The notes under the pieces: model-generated
Seen by the model: only the letters and a program-made list of their open reading frames with translations
Database searches by the model: none
What the model was told of the DNA's origin: nothing
In this document: one piece after another, positions 51,620 through 61,004 of the stretch
How positions within the stretch are numbered: position 1 is the stretch's first letter
Layout: every line of letters starts with the position of its first letter
Translations under genes and position numbers: made by a program
Source of the DNA: an uncultured bacterium
GTDB lineage: Bacteria; Verrucomicrobiota; Lentisphaeria; Victivallales; UBA1829
Assembly (NCBI GenBank): GCA_949297765.1
Contig: CASFTV010000017.1
Coordinates: 16,946-80,945, forward strand
Length of the DNA: 64,000 bases
Reading direction: 5' to 3'

Positions 51620-52198
51620 ATGCGGAGATCGGTCACAGTTGCGCTTGATATCGGCAATGTCTGTATTTCGCTGCATCCGGACCGGGCATTTCGTGCGTTC
51701 GGGCTGGCGCCGGATGCCGGACTGCCGCAGAAGATCGTTGATTCGTTCTGTGATCTGGAATGCGGACGCATGGGGGAGAGGGAGTGGATCGCCCTTGTCT
51801 GCGAAGTTCTGGAGAACCGGTTCAGCGAGACGGAGATTGTCAACGGCTGGAACAGCATTCTCGGAGATCCGGTGCAGGGGGTGCCGGAGCGGATCCGGGC
51901 GTTTGCCGGACAGGGGGTGCGTTTTGTGTATCTGTCGGATGTTTCGCGCCTGCATCTGGATCAGATCAGCCGGACATTTCCATGCGCCCATCTGATCTTT
52001 GACGGCGTATACAGTTTCGATGCCGGCGCACGCAAACCGGATTCCGCGATGTATGAGCTGTTTGAATCCCGTCACGGTGTTCCGGATCTCTATTTTGATG
52101 ATAAGCGCTGCAACGTGGAAGCCGCCCGGAAACGCGGCTGGGAAGCGGTCGAATTCACCCGGGCGGAGCAGCTTGACCGGATTGGAGATCTGTTATGA
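51620..52198 (+). CDS. HAD-superfamily phosphatase
   Basis: A 192-residue HAD hydrolase. Motif I is VALDIGNVCISLHP (Asp is the nucleophile in LDIGN), motif II is VYLSDVSRLH, motif III is GARKPDSAMYELF (Lys), and motif IV is DLYFDDKRCNVEAA (Asp pair). The cap domain is short and helical, as in HAD-IA/YihX-like phosphatases. Substrate is unknown. The stop overlaps the lpxK start (ATGA), suggesting an envelope-related operon. Confidence 0.88.
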   Translation: MRRSVTVALDIGNVCISLHPDRAFRAFGLAPDAGLPQKIVDSFCDLECGRMGEREWIALVCEVLENRFSETEIVNGWNSILGDPVQGVPERIRAFAGQGVRFVYLSDVSRLHLDQISRTFPCAHLIFDGVYSFDAGARKPDSAMYELFESRHGVPDLYFDDKRCNVEAARKRGWEAVEFTRAEQLDRIGDLL

Positions 52199-53370
52199 CG
52201 CTGCGGGAAATCGGCGAACATATTGAACAGTACTTTATTGAGATTATCCGGGAAAGGCGGAAGGCTCCGTTCGATTCGTTTGTGAAGGGGATTCTGTTTG
52301 TTGCGTCGCGATTTTATCTGCGTGCGATCAATACGCGGATCTGGCTGTACGACAACCGGGTGATCCGCAACCGGGCGATCGGCTGTCTGGTTGTGAGCAT
52401 CGGCAACCTGACCTGCGGGGGAACGGGGAAAACGCCGATTGTGGAAATCTTTGCCCGCACGCTGTCTCAGAAAGGAAGACGGGTTGCCGTACTCAGCCGA
52501 GGCTATCGGAGCCGGGACAAACGCGGATTTTTTGAAAAGCTCAAGAAGCGGCTGTTCTCAAAAAAGATGGAAGTTCCGCCGCGTGTGGTATCCGACGGGA
52601 AGAATCTTCTGCACGATTCCATTACGGCGGGGGATGAGCCGTACATGCTTGCGTCGAATCTGAAGAATGTTGCGGTCCTTGTGGACAAGGACCGGGTGAA
52701 ATCGGGGCTGTATGCGATTGACGAGTTCGGAACGGATGTTCTGATTCTGGATGACGGCTTTCAGTATTTGCGATTGAAGGCGCACATCAATATTGTTCTT
52801 GTGGATTCGACATCGCCGTTTGACAATCACCATGTTCTTCCGCGCGGCCTGATGCGGGAGCCGATCGAGCATCTTCTCCGTGCGGACTATGTGTTTCTGA
52901 CCAAATCCGACGGTTCACCGCGTCTGCGGCATTTGAAGGAATTCATCCGCAAACACAATCACCGTGCGGAGATCATAGAATGCTGTCACAAACCGAAGTA
53001 TCTGGAGGATGTTTTCGACCGGGGGCGCCGTTTTCCGCTGGAGACGCTTCAGGGGAAGAAACTGGCTTCGATTTCTGCGATTGCGAATCCAGCGAGCTTT
53101 GAAGGATTTCTGGAAGATCTTGGCGGAGATCTTGTGTTGAAGCGCCATTATGCGGATCACCACCGCTACCGCCAGCAGGAAATGATCGACTTCATCAATG
53201 ATGCGAAAGCGGCCGGAGCGGAACTGATTGTGACGACGGAGAAAGATGCGGTTCGCATGCCCCGTCTTGACCGTCGGGATATTGACATCCAGTTCCTGCG
53301 GGTAGAGATCGACATCCTCAGTGGACGGGAGAATTTTGATCAGTGTATTTCAAGGATTTGTTTTGTTTGA
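52195..53370 (+). CDS. lpxK: Tetraacyldisaccharide 4'-kinase
   Basis: A 391-residue lipid A kinase, membrane-associated. The P-loop is VSIGNLTCGGTGKTPIVE near residue 70, with SRGYRSRDKRG (substrate site) and VLILDDGFQYLRLKAHINIV next (Asp-Asp-Gly-Phe-Gln is diagnostic). The N-terminal helix (about 20-45) is the membrane anchor region. Length is slightly above E. coli LpxK because of an insert near residues 105-125 (FFEKLKKRLFSKKMEVPPRV). It shows the organism makes lipid A. tRNA-Phe follows. Confidence 0.93.
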   Translation: MTLREIGEHIEQYFIEIIRERRKAPFDSFVKGILFVASRFYLRAINTRIWLYDNRVIRNRAIGCLVVSIGNLTCGGTGKTPIVEIFARTLSQKGRRVAVLSRGYRSRDKRGFFEKLKKRLFSKKMEVPPRVVSDGKNLLHDSITAGDEPYMLASNLKNVAVLVDKDRVKSGLYAIDEFGTDVLILDDGFQYLRLKAHINIVLVDSTSPFDNHHVLPRGLMREPIEHLLRADYVFLTKSDGSPRLRHLKEFIRKHNHRAEIIECCHKPKYLEDVFDRGRRFPLETLQGKKLASISAIANPASFEGFLEDLGGDLVLKRHYADHHRYRQQEMIDFINDAKAAGAELIVTTEKDAVRMPRLDRRDIDIQFLRVEIDILSGRENFDQCISRICFV

Positions 53371-53417
53371 CGGATGTGGGAGAGGGAATACTTTTTTGAA
53401 AAAATTCCATTTTCCGC

Positions 53418-53445
53418 TTGATTTTTTTCAAAGACGGAATATATT
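53418..53445 (+). promoter_or_regulatory. Promoter of tRNA-Phe
   Basis: TTGATT (53418-53423) and TATATT (53440-53445) are 16 bases apart, and the -10 ends 17 bases before the tRNA. The layout is close to that of the tRNA-Glu promoter. Confidence 0.65.
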
Positions 53446-53462
53446 TAGAGAATATAAAGGAT

Positions 53463-53538
<76 letters not shown>

Positions 53539-53553
53539 TTTTTTTACTTCTTT

Positions 53554-53582
53554 GCCGAACGGACACACCGTTCGGCTTTTTT
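53554..53582 (+). terminator. Intrinsic terminator after tRNA-Phe
   Basis: GCCGAACGG and CCGTTCGGC form a perfect 9-bp stem with loop ACACA, followed by six T. It begins 16 bases after the tRNA. Confidence 0.9.
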
Positions 53583-53688
53583 ATTCCCCAGTTTTGTGCG
53601 TTGATTTTCAACGACTTGCAAAATCAGAGAAAAACGGAGATTCTCCGTTCGCCACCATTTCCGATGCAGATTCCCTGATTCTCCGGCA

Positions 53689-53722
53689 AATTCTCCGTTT
53701 GTCTCGTGTCCGGGACACATGG
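53689..53722 (+). repeat. 34-base element, forward copy
   Basis: It is made of AATTCTCCGTTT, 12 variable bases, then GGACACATGG. The inverted copy is at 53867-53900 with the same spacing. A third, partial match (GGACACATGGATT) is at 53947-53959. Confidence 0.6.
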
Positions 53723-53807
53723 ATTGGAAAAGTCATAACCACTTGGAGAAAGAGAACTTGTGAAAACACACTCTGAAACTCGTCTTGATTTCTCCAAATA
53801 TGATGCC

Positions 53808-53852
53808 CATAAAAAACAGCGAACTTTTCTCTGTTTTACGCTGTTTTTTATG
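53808..53852. repeat. 14-bp perfect palindrome between the 34-base elements
   Basis: CATAAAAAACAGCG (53808-53821) and CGCTGTTTTTTATG (53839-53852) with a 17-base loop. The A run and T run in the arms could make it a terminator in either direction. Confidence 0.6.
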
Positions 53853-53866
53853 ATTTTACGCAGAAA

Positions 53867-53900
53867 CCATGTGTCCCAAGTCCCCAAAAAACGGAGAATT
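53867..53900 (-). repeat. 34-base element, inverted copy
   Basis: CCATGTGTCC, 12 variable bases, then AAACGGAGAATT: the reverse complement of the element at 53689-53722 in both conserved blocks and in their spacing. Confidence 0.6.
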
Positions 53901-54180
53901 CCAGTTTTGATTTATGCAAAGATGATACCATTTTTTCATGCGGTAAGGACACATGGATTCTGACAGGCTAAAGGTTCTATGTCGATACGCCCAGAAATCT
54001 GCCGGAATTCGAGGAGAAATGAGGGGGAAGTCTTGCTTACTTGAAAATATAATTTCATGTGCTATTATGAGTCAGAATAAATCAATTTTCATTGGCAGCT
54101 TCACATTTTTTTCAAAATTTGGGACATTATCTATTACGGGTTAAAAATTAACTGCACAGAATATCAGAGGAGAGAAAGCG

Positions 54181-55062
54181 GTGAAAACAGAGTGCCCATA
54201 TTGTGGCCAACACTATGAAATCAATGCTGAGTATAAAGGCTGTTCTGCTGAATGTCTCTCTTGTAAACGCGAATTTATTGCTCCGCGTCAATCGCATTTG
54301 CTTGCGGATATGAATCCGGAACAGAGAGCGGCTGTTACGGCTCAAGAGGGTTACATCCGCGTAATTGCGGGAGCGGGAACCGGCAAAACCAGAGTGTTAA
54401 CCCATCGTCTGGCTTATATGATAGAGGAACTCCATATCCCCGCAGACAGTGTATTGTCTGTAACTTTTACCAACAAGGCGGCGAAAGAGATGAATTACCG
54501 GATTCGCCGCCTGCTCGGAAACAGTGCCAAATCCCGAGTCTCCACGTTTCATGTTTTTTGCAACACCGTTCTACGCGAGGATATATCCCGCTTGTGCTAC
54601 CCGGCCAACTTTACCATCATGGATGAGGACGACCAGAAACTGCTAATCAGGGAAATATTTTCCGAGCTGGGTTTAAGTTCGAGAGATTTCAGTTTCAAAA
54701 AGGTTAAAGATTTCATTTCCAATGCGAAGAAGAATACAGGTTATGTTCATAACGTGGATGTTCCGTGTTCCAACACGGGAGTTCCGCGCCGCCGCCCGGA
54801 CGCCCTGCGCCGCTTCAACGCAAAACGCCTGAACGAAGTCGCGGCGCTTCAAAAACAGATTTTGAACGCGCAGATCCGTCTGGTCAAACCGGGCGGACAT
54901 CTGCTCTATTCCACATGCAGCGTGGAAGCGGAGGAGGACGAACAGCAGGTTGCGTCGTTCCTCGCTGCGCACCCGGAATGCGAACTGATTTCGCAGCGGC
55001 GTCTTCTCCCCGCCCTCCGTCACGACGGCGCGTTCGCCGCGCTGATCCGGAAAAACGGATGA
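54181..55062 (+). CDS. Chimeric ORF: UvrD-type helicase N-terminus joined to RsmB-type methyltransferase C-terminus
   Basis: A 293-residue open frame made of two unrelated parts. Residues 1-30 form a zinc ribbon (CPYC, later CLSC). Residues 40-190 are the start of a UvrD/PcrA/Rep helicase (MNPEQRAAVTAQEGYIRVIA, GAGTGKTRVL Walker A, SVTFTNKAAKEMNYRIR), which then stops. Residues from about 193 are the end of an RsmB/Sun 16S rRNA C5-methyltransferase (DVPCSNTGV with the catalytic Cys, RRRPDALRRF, LVKPGGHLLYSTCS). The join lies at about 54750-54760, with AT-rich DNA before and GC-rich DNA after. Each half lacks what its family needs. GTG start with AGGAG 8 bases upstream. It is probably nonfunctional or an assembly join. 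Confidence 0.75.
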   Translation: MKTECPYCGQHYEINAEYKGCSAECLSCKREFIAPRQSHLLADMNPEQRAAVTAQEGYIRVIAGAGTGKTRVLTHRLAYMIEELHIPADSVLSVTFTNKAAKEMNYRIRRLLGNSAKSRVSTFHVFCNTVLREDISRLCYPANFTIMDEDDQKLLIREIFSELGLSSRDFSFKKVKDFISNAKKNTGYVHNVDVPCSNTGVPRRRPDALRRFNAKRLNEVAALQKQILNAQIRLVKPGGHLLYSTCSVEAEEDEQQVASFLAAHPECELISQRRLLPALRHDGAFAALIRKNG

Positions 55063-55129
55063 AAAAACGCAGTCTCCGGCGGGATTTCCCCGACGCCGGA
55101 AACTGCGTTTCTGTTTGTCTGAATCTGTT

Positions 55130-57097
55130 TCAGTTCACTCCCGCCTGAATCATGGATGCCTCGTCGACCTTCGTGGAGTACCCGCGCTCCATGCGGACCA
55201 CCACATAGGTGCAGAGAATCAGCAGAAGATTCGTCACGATGTTGCCGAGCGCAAAGAGCGTGGCGTAGAGACTGTTCTCCAGATGAATCGAGACGACGAA
55301 CTGGGCGATGACGAGTCCGAGCGTCAGGGAGAATTTGAGTCCGAACACCATCATCATTCCATGATGCGGAATTCCGTATTTCGGCGTTTCCCCGCGCTTC
55401 GCCGCCGCGATATCCAGCCGGATCCGGCGCGAAAGCAGATACCAGAGGAACGAAACGCCGATTGAAAGCGGAATCACCGCCGTCAGGAACCAGAAGTTCG
55501 CGTTCTTCATCCCGTGCACGTGAAACGGCCAGAGCATGACAACCGCCATGACGAGGCTCCCGTACTGCACGAAATCCATGAAATGCAGCGCCCATTTCAG
55601 CCAGCGGCTGCTGTAACCGGTCGTGGCGACGATCGGAATGTGCTCGAACCCCTCTTTCGTCCACGGCGCGGGCGGATGAAAGTTCGCGTCGCCGCCGAGT
55701 TTCAGCCAGCGGCGGTACGCAAGCGAAATGACGACGAAGTTCAGCAGGGTCGCGCCGCCCGCCCAGACGAAGTAGAGACGGTAGCAGTAGCCCGGCCCCA
55801 CGATCGGATATGCGGAAAGATACGCCGTGCTGAGACTCTTCACTATATCGTAGAACCCGCCGACGAGGAATCCGCCGAGAATCGTGCAGATGGAGTAGAC
55901 GATTCCGCGCGCGCTGCAGAACTGTCCGTAGCGCGAGTGCGGGAAGAGCCGCATGGTGATCGGCATTGCGCACGCGGAGGAGAGCGCGTTCATGAACGCG
56001 TAGAGCAGCTGCGCGCTCAGCGAAAGATAGAAGAAAATGTGTCCGGGCAGGTCGATGAAGAGCCAGACCCAGTTCATCACCGGTCCGGTGATTGTGAAAA
56101 TTACGCCGTAGGTGTAGGCGCGCAGCGGATGCCAGCGGTCGACGAAAGTCGCTGCGAAGAAAGTCGCAACCATTCCGGCAAGCATGAGAATTCCGTTGTA
56201 GAGTCCGATCTGCCGGAGATCCATTTTCATTTCAAGCAGGAAGAAGACCTGAAAGCTCCACGCCACGCCCGCGAACGCGAGAATTCCCGCGCTGATGAAC
56301 AGCAGACGATAGAACGGTTCGTGGAACGACTCCCGGAAGAAGGTGCGCAGATTCTCCCAGCGGCTCGCCTTCTTCTCCTGTGACTCATCGAGCGGTGGAT
56401 ATTCACCCTCCTTCACCATGAAACACATCAGCCCGAATCCAACCGCGTAGAGAATCGCCGCGCCGAGGAAGATTTCACGCGAATGGCTTTCCGCATAACG
56501 GAAAATGAAGAAGTTGTAAAGCGCGCTCGCGGCGGTTCCGACAATGCGGAATGCGCCCGCGAAACGTCCGATGTGACTCTGCGGAACAACATCGTTGAAC
56601 AGGTAATTGAAGGTCGAATTCACAAACTGATTGAAGAACTGGAAGAGCACCATCAGCACGGCAATCAGCCCGACCGTGACCGCGCCCGGCGCAACGTCCT
56701 TCAGCAGGGGGACGGTACGGCTCATCCATGCGGAAATGTCGTGACTGCAACCGATCATGACCAGACTGACGAACAGGAACGGAATGCTGGTCACGATGAA
56801 CGGAATACGCCGTCCCCAGCGGCTCCGGCAGCGGTCGCTCCGAACGCTGATGTAGGGCGAAACCGTCATGTTCATCAGGTTCGGAATGGTCGAAAGAATC
56901 AATCCGATCAGCCAGTTCGGACAGTTCAACTCCTTTAGGTGAAGCGGAACGATGCTCGGAACCACCGTTTCCATCAGGGTGAAGCAGAAGTCGCCCCAGA
57001 GCAGCCAGATGAACAGCGTCACGAGTGCGGCTTTCGTGTAGGTGAGCGTGCCGCACTTGAAGACTTCGGGCTGGGCGGCTGGATCGGTTCGGCTCAT
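55130..57097 (-). CDS. MFS sugar transporter (GPH/SLC45-like)
   Basis: A 655-residue transporter with about twelve membrane helices. The first is TKAALVTLFIWLLWGDFCFT. The loop 2-3 motif is RSDRCRSRWGRRIPFIVTSI, the MFS hallmark, with Arg and Asp as in the glycoside-pentoside-hexuronide group. A large cytoplasmic loop lies at about 225-270 (GEYPPLDESQEKKASRWENL). It is longer than the usual 450-500 residues because of extra helices after residue 470. The stop/start overlap with the PL11 gene (ATGA) shows it is the last gene of the operon, likely importing the oligosaccharides that the lyase releases. Confidence 0.85.
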   Translation of the reverse strand: MSRTDPAAQPEVFKCGTLTYTKAALVTLFIWLLWGDFCFTLMETVVPSIVPLHLKELNCPNWLIGLILSTIPNLMNMTVSPYISVRSDRCRSRWGRRIPFIVTSIPFLFVSLVMIGCSHDISAWMSRTVPLLKDVAPGAVTVGLIAVLMVLFQFFNQFVNSTFNYLFNDVVPQSHIGRFAGAFRIVGTAASALYNFFIFRYAESHSREIFLGAAILYAVGFGLMCFMVKEGEYPPLDESQEKKASRWENLRTFFRESFHEPFYRLLFISAGILAFAGVAWSFQVFFLLEMKMDLRQIGLYNGILMLAGMVATFFAATFVDRWHPLRAYTYGVIFTITGPVMNWVWLFIDLPGHIFFYLSLSAQLLYAFMNALSSACAMPITMRLFPHSRYGQFCSARGIVYSICTILGGFLVGGFYDIVKSLSTAYLSAYPIVGPGYCYRLYFVWAGGATLLNFVVISLAYRRWLKLGGDANFHPPAPWTKEGFEHIPIVATTGYSSRWLKWALHFMDFVQYGSLVMAVVMLWPFHVHGMKNANFWFLTAVIPLSIGVSFLWYLLSRRIRLDIAAAKRGETPKYGIPHHGMMMVFGLKFSLTLGLVIAQFVVSIHLENSLYATLFALGNIVTNLLLILCTYVVVRMERGYSTKVDEASMIQAGVN

Positions 57098-60000
57098 TTG
57101 CTTCCTCCTTCCGGTCCGGCGGGAACCAGATGGAGATATGCCAGATTCTGCATGGCGCCGTCAAGATTGAGCATGGTCAGCGTGTGTTCGCCCGCGGCGA
57201 GATCAAGAATGACGGAACCGGCCGCGGTCTTCACCGCTTCGACTTCCCAGTCCGCGGCGGCGAATCCCATTCCCCCGGTCGGCTCCAGATAAACTTCCCC
57301 GAGCGTTTTGCCGTCGCAGAGAATTGAGCGCACGGCTTCCGCGGGAGAGGCGCGGTGCAGACGCAGCTCATAGCGTCCGGGCTTGCCGATGGTGAACTTC
57401 CAGTCGATCGCGTGTCCTTTTTTGTCCCATGCGACGAGCGTTCCGTCGTGTGCGGTCGGGCGTCCCTTGACGATTCGGACCTTTCCACCGCGTTCGGCGA
57501 AGAACTTCGCGGCGGGAATGCGGACCGTTCCAGCGGGGAATGTGACTTTGCGCGGAAGAACCACGGGAACGCGGCCGCGCAGTGTTTTGTCTTTCGTCCG
57601 CAGTTCCGCGCGTATGGCGACGCGTTCCGGAAGCGTATCGGGAAGCGCGAAGTTTTTGACGCGGATTTCACCGGGCTTCAGGGAGATGTCCCATCCGGTT
57701 TCCGGAACGGCGATTCCGGCGGGGGGAAAAAGCTCGAGCCTGCCCACGAGCGGAGCGTGGCGCGAAGCGCTCACTGTGACCTGAAGATACGGTTTCTCCC
57801 CAGGTTCGGTGCGGACGATCAAGCTCAGATTGTCCGATTCGACGGTCGGGGTGTAGGGAAGCTGGGCGTCGCTGTAGTACCCCTGCATGTCGTTGACGAT
57901 GTTGTTGCGGTATCCGGGATTCTGGACGAGTGTGACGCGGCGGTCCATCGCGGGAATCGGGGTCGTGTAGACGCGCAGTTCGCCGGGAACGGTTGTAATC
58001 ACCTCTTCGCGCCAGTCACCGAAGAGATCGCAGACCATGAGCCTGGTTCCCGCGAAACTTCCGCCGACCGGACCGCCGTTGAAGTCGCGGATGGAGTTGA
58101 GACATTCCTCTTTCTCCAGATCGGCGTCCCAGAAGATTCCGCGCCGCATTCCGCCGACGCCGCGTCCCTTTTTGAGCAGCCGTCCGTCCGCGCTGAAGAG
58201 CCAGCGGCGGTCGGGCGACGGCGCGCGGACATTGAAGTCGATCGCCCCGATTTCGGGACCGGGAATGGTCGGGTCGAAGTCAATGACATAGCCGTCGTTG
58301 ATGTGTTTGTTCGGCTCGTTCAGCTTCCAGAGCGTCTTTCCGGTCGCGGGATCGGCGATGAGAACGCCGCCGCTTGTCTGCGGATCTTCATAAAAATGCG
58401 CGAGCTCCGGCCCCGGATGACTTGCGATGATGTCGGTATAATAAATATAATCCGGATGCCCTCTGCCGTTGGACCAGAGGACTTCGCCGTTGTCGTCGAT
58501 GACCATGCTTCCGAGCAGGATTTCATCGCGCCCGTCATTGTCGAAATCGGCGCAGATCGTGGCGTGTGCGCCCTGACGCTGAAAGCGGAGCGGCATTCCG
58601 GTGTTGTCGAACTTCCAGAGATTGACGAGTTTGCCGTCTTTGAGCTGCCAGGCTTCGGCTTTCATGGTGCCGTAGGTTCCGCGCAGAGCGATGATTGCGG
58701 GGGTCTTTCCGTCGAGATACGCCATCGCAAGCTGATTGCGCGAAAAAAAATTGTAGGATTCAAAATTGTCGCGGGAGGGCCACGGCGCTTTGGCGATGAC
58801 CTTGCCGGTCATGCCGTCGAGCACCGCGAAGTATTCGGGACCCGAAGTGACGCGTCCGTCCGGGTCGCGCGGATCGCCTTCCGCCGCTTTGACCACGACT
58901 TCCGCCTTGCCGTCTCCGTCGAAATCGTAGATGATTGCGGGACTGTACCAGACGCCGCGCTCAATGCCGGGTCCCATGTCGTAGGTCCAGAGCCGCGTGC
59001 CGTCGGAAAGGAAAGCCTCCAGTTTGAACGTCGTCGGACTCGGATACCAGAATCTCGGGTACGGGTCGATGTTCACCGCACGCGGAGTCTTGACGACAAA
59101 ATCATATTTGCCGTCGCCGTTCAGATCGCCGATTCCGACGTTCCGGACCATTGCTTCCGGATCGGAAAGTTTGAAGGAGAGATACGGCAGCAGTCCCGGA
59201 CGCGACGGCGCAGGAAACATCACCGCATCGCCCGCGAGCCCCCGCTTCCCCGCCGGCTCCACGCGATAACGGTCGGTGACGCGTCCGTCGGCGTCGAGCC
59301 ACTCACAAGTCTGAACAACGGGCGCGGAATTCAGTTTGACCTGTTTTCCGTCGCGCGTGCGGAAAACGTTGAATGCAATATCCGCCGAGTCTTCCTTAAG
59401 CAGACGCCAGCTGACGAGCATTCCGTCCGCGGTGAGCGCGGCGACTGCACCGCGGTCGAGTTTCTCCTCCACGCGGGCGCCCGCCGGGACGGGAAGTTTC
59501 GGGTTCGGTACGCGGTCTTCGAGTTTCGTTACAAGAAAGTTGTCAAGGTAGGCGGAGCCGCGATTTTTCGGATTCGGATCGGCATAGCACGCGGCGACGC
59601 AGAAGGTCAGGAAGCCGTCTTTGGCCTCGATCTCCGGCGCGACTTCTCCGCGGATGTCGATCAGACGGAACTTTTTGCCGTCCACCGAAACTCCGAATGC
59701 GCGCCCGCCGAACGCCTGAACGCGGTATTTTCCGGGAAGCTTCACAGGAATGCGGATGGTGAGTTTCGCCGCGTCGGGAGCTTCGGGAGAGCAGTCCTTC
59801 ATGACCGGCATGGAACGCAGAACTTTTCCGCCCGACCATTTGTGTTTCCACGGGTCGTTCGCCCAGAGATTCCACTTGCCGGGAACAATGCGGTCGCCCG
59901 GAACGATCTTGTTCTTTTCGACGGCGACATCCTCCGCCTCCACGCGGAAATAGCGGTCGCTGTATTTATAGTAGTTCACCTTCGGTTCCGGACTGAGCAT

Positions 60001-60990
60001 CGGAGGGAAGCCGGTGACGTTCTTTGTCGGCATCACCACAAAACGGTCGATGTACGGGCTGCCGGCATGCTTCGGGTTGTCCTCCGCATAACAGTTTGCA
60101 ATCTGAAACTCGACAAAGCCGGTTTCGCTCTTGATTTCCCCCGCCAGGAGCGTGTCGTTCGTGAGACGGCGGAAAAACTTGCCGTCGAAGGAGACGCCGA
60201 CGGTCCGACCGCCGAAAAACCGGATGTCGCACGGAACATTTTTCGGAACCGGAACGCGGAAAGTCAGGATTGCCGCAGCGGGATCGGCGACCTTGCGGTT
60301 CGCGCGGATCACATCACCGCGCAGAGCCTTTTCGCCTGACCAGCGTTTTTTCAGCGGATCGTTCGCCCAGAGATTCCATTTGCCGGAAACCATGCGGTCG
60401 CCGGAAACAATCTTATCCTTTTCAACCGCGACGTCTTCCGCCTCGTAAACCTTGCTCCATTTCCGCGTTTCCGCTTTCTTCGCGTCCAGCTTCCCTGCGC
60501 CGAGCGGAATCGCGATGAAGTGGTCGACGTAGACCCAGCCGGGATTGGAAGGCGTGGCGTAGCAGTTCGCAACTCTCAGCTCCAAAAAACCGCCTTTCAC
60601 TTCAACCCTGTCCGCCACAACTCCGCGGAACTCGATTTTTTTGAACGCCCCGTTCCCGACCGCCACGCCGAACGCGCGTCCGCCGCGCGCTTCAATGCGG
60701 TAGTATCCATCGGCAAGCGGAAGACGCACGCGGAAAAGTCCGGATGCGGGATCCTCCGGAGCGCGGTCGGCCTTGCAGAGCGGCGCGCGCAAAGTGCTTT
60801 TGTTGCGCCAGATGTTGTCCGGACGGTCTTTCGTCCAGAAATCCCACTTCCCGTCCGGCGGACGATTGTTGTTCTGAGTGAAAACGGAGGGGTCGACGGC
60901 GACTTTCTCCGCATCGAAGCGGAGCGGTTCGGCGGCGCAGGCGCATCCGGCGGCCAGCGCGGCGAATGCAAATAATTTGAACGTGTTCAT
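57094..60990 (-). CDS. Rhamnogalacturonan lyase (PL11) with three N-terminal repeat modules
   Basis: A 1298-residue secreted enzyme. The signal peptide is MNTFKLFAFAALAAGCACAA, with cleavage near Ala 20. Three related modules of about 140-160 residues follow. Each has a WNLWANDP- or WDFWTKDR-like start, FRV- or IRV-type strands, GGRxFGV and VDxFxV-type ends. The catalytic part starts near residue 510 (PVPAGARVEEKLDRGAVAAL). It has Ca-binding-like repeats DLNGDGKYDF, DFDGDGKAEV and DFDNDGRDEI, and the PL11 block PDYIYYTDIIASHPGPELAH. It cleaves the rhamnogalacturonan I backbone. A smaller domain forms the C-terminus (about 1080-1298). ATG at 60990 has AAAGGA 7 bases upstream. Confidence 0.9.
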   Translation of the reverse strand: MNTFKLFAFAALAAGCACAAEPLRFDAEKVAVDPSVFTQNNNRPPDGKWDFWTKDRPDNIWRNKSTLRAPLCKADRAPEDPASGLFRVRLPLADGYYRIEARGGRAFGVAVGNGAFKKIEFRGVVADRVEVKGGFLELRVANCYATPSNPGWVYVDHFIAIPLGAGKLDAKKAETRKWSKVYEAEDVAVEKDKIVSGDRMVSGKWNLWANDPLKKRWSGEKALRGDVIRANRKVADPAAAILTFRVPVPKNVPCDIRFFGGRTVGVSFDGKFFRRLTNDTLLAGEIKSETGFVEFQIANCYAEDNPKHAGSPYIDRFVVMPTKNVTGFPPMLSPEPKVNYYKYSDRYFRVEAEDVAVEKNKIVPGDRIVPGKWNLWANDPWKHKWSGGKVLRSMPVMKDCSPEAPDAAKLTIRIPVKLPGKYRVQAFGGRAFGVSVDGKKFRLIDIRGEVAPEIEAKDGFLTFCVAACYADPNPKNRGSAYLDNFLVTKLEDRVPNPKLPVPAGARVEEKLDRGAVAALTADGMLVSWRLLKEDSADIAFNVFRTRDGKQVKLNSAPVVQTCEWLDADGRVTDRYRVEPAGKRGLAGDAVMFPAPSRPGLLPYLSFKLSDPEAMVRNVGIGDLNGDGKYDFVVKTPRAVNIDPYPRFWYPSPTTFKLEAFLSDGTRLWTYDMGPGIERGVWYSPAIIYDFDGDGKAEVVVKAAEGDPRDPDGRVTSGPEYFAVLDGMTGKVIAKAPWPSRDNFESYNFFSRNQLAMAYLDGKTPAIIALRGTYGTMKAEAWQLKDGKLVNLWKFDNTGMPLRFQRQGAHATICADFDNDGRDEILLGSMVIDDNGEVLWSNGRGHPDYIYYTDIIASHPGPELAHFYEDPQTSGGVLIADPATGKTLWKLNEPNKHINDGYVIDFDPTIPGPEIGAIDFNVRAPSPDRRWLFSADGRLLKKGRGVGGMRRGIFWDADLEKEECLNSIRDFNGGPVGGSFAGTRLMVCDLFGDWREEVITTVPGELRVYTTPIPAMDRRVTLVQNPGYRNNIVNDMQGYYSDAQLPYTPTVESDNLSLIVRTEPGEKPYLQVTVSASRHAPLVGRLELFPPAGIAVPETGWDISLKPGEIRVKNFALPDTLPERVAIRAELRTKDKTLRGRVPVVLPRKVTFPAGTVRIPAAKFFAERGGKVRIVKGRPTAHDGTLVAWDKKGHAIDWKFTIGKPGRYELRLHRASPAEAVRSILCDGKTLGEVYLEPTGGMGFAAADWEVEAVKTAAGSVILDLAAGEHTLTMLNLDGAMQNLAYLHLVPAGPEGGSK

Positions 60991-61004
60991 TCTGTTTTCC
61001 TTTC

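Larger units (their letters stand above)
53583..54180. other. AT-rich region with nested inverted repeats, no clear gene
   Basis: About 600 bases downstream of tRNA-Phe, clearly richer in A/T than either side. It holds two inverted copies of a 34-base element, a 14-bp palindrome between them, and a small hairpin (CGTTGA-TTT-TCAACG, 53599-53613). Several short open frames are present but none has a good start site or a recognisable product. The UvrD-like GTG start with GAGGAG begins at its end. This could be the trace of a mobile element beside a tRNA gene. Confidence 0.5.

Noticed and set aside
53646..53657. Possible attachment site duplicating the tRNA-Phe 3' end
   Set aside because: Only GCCACCATTT is shared with the tRNA end, too short to claim integration.
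57355..60339. 994-residue plus-strand open frame
   Set aside because: Antisense to the PL11 lyase; no family similarity and no ribosome-binding site.
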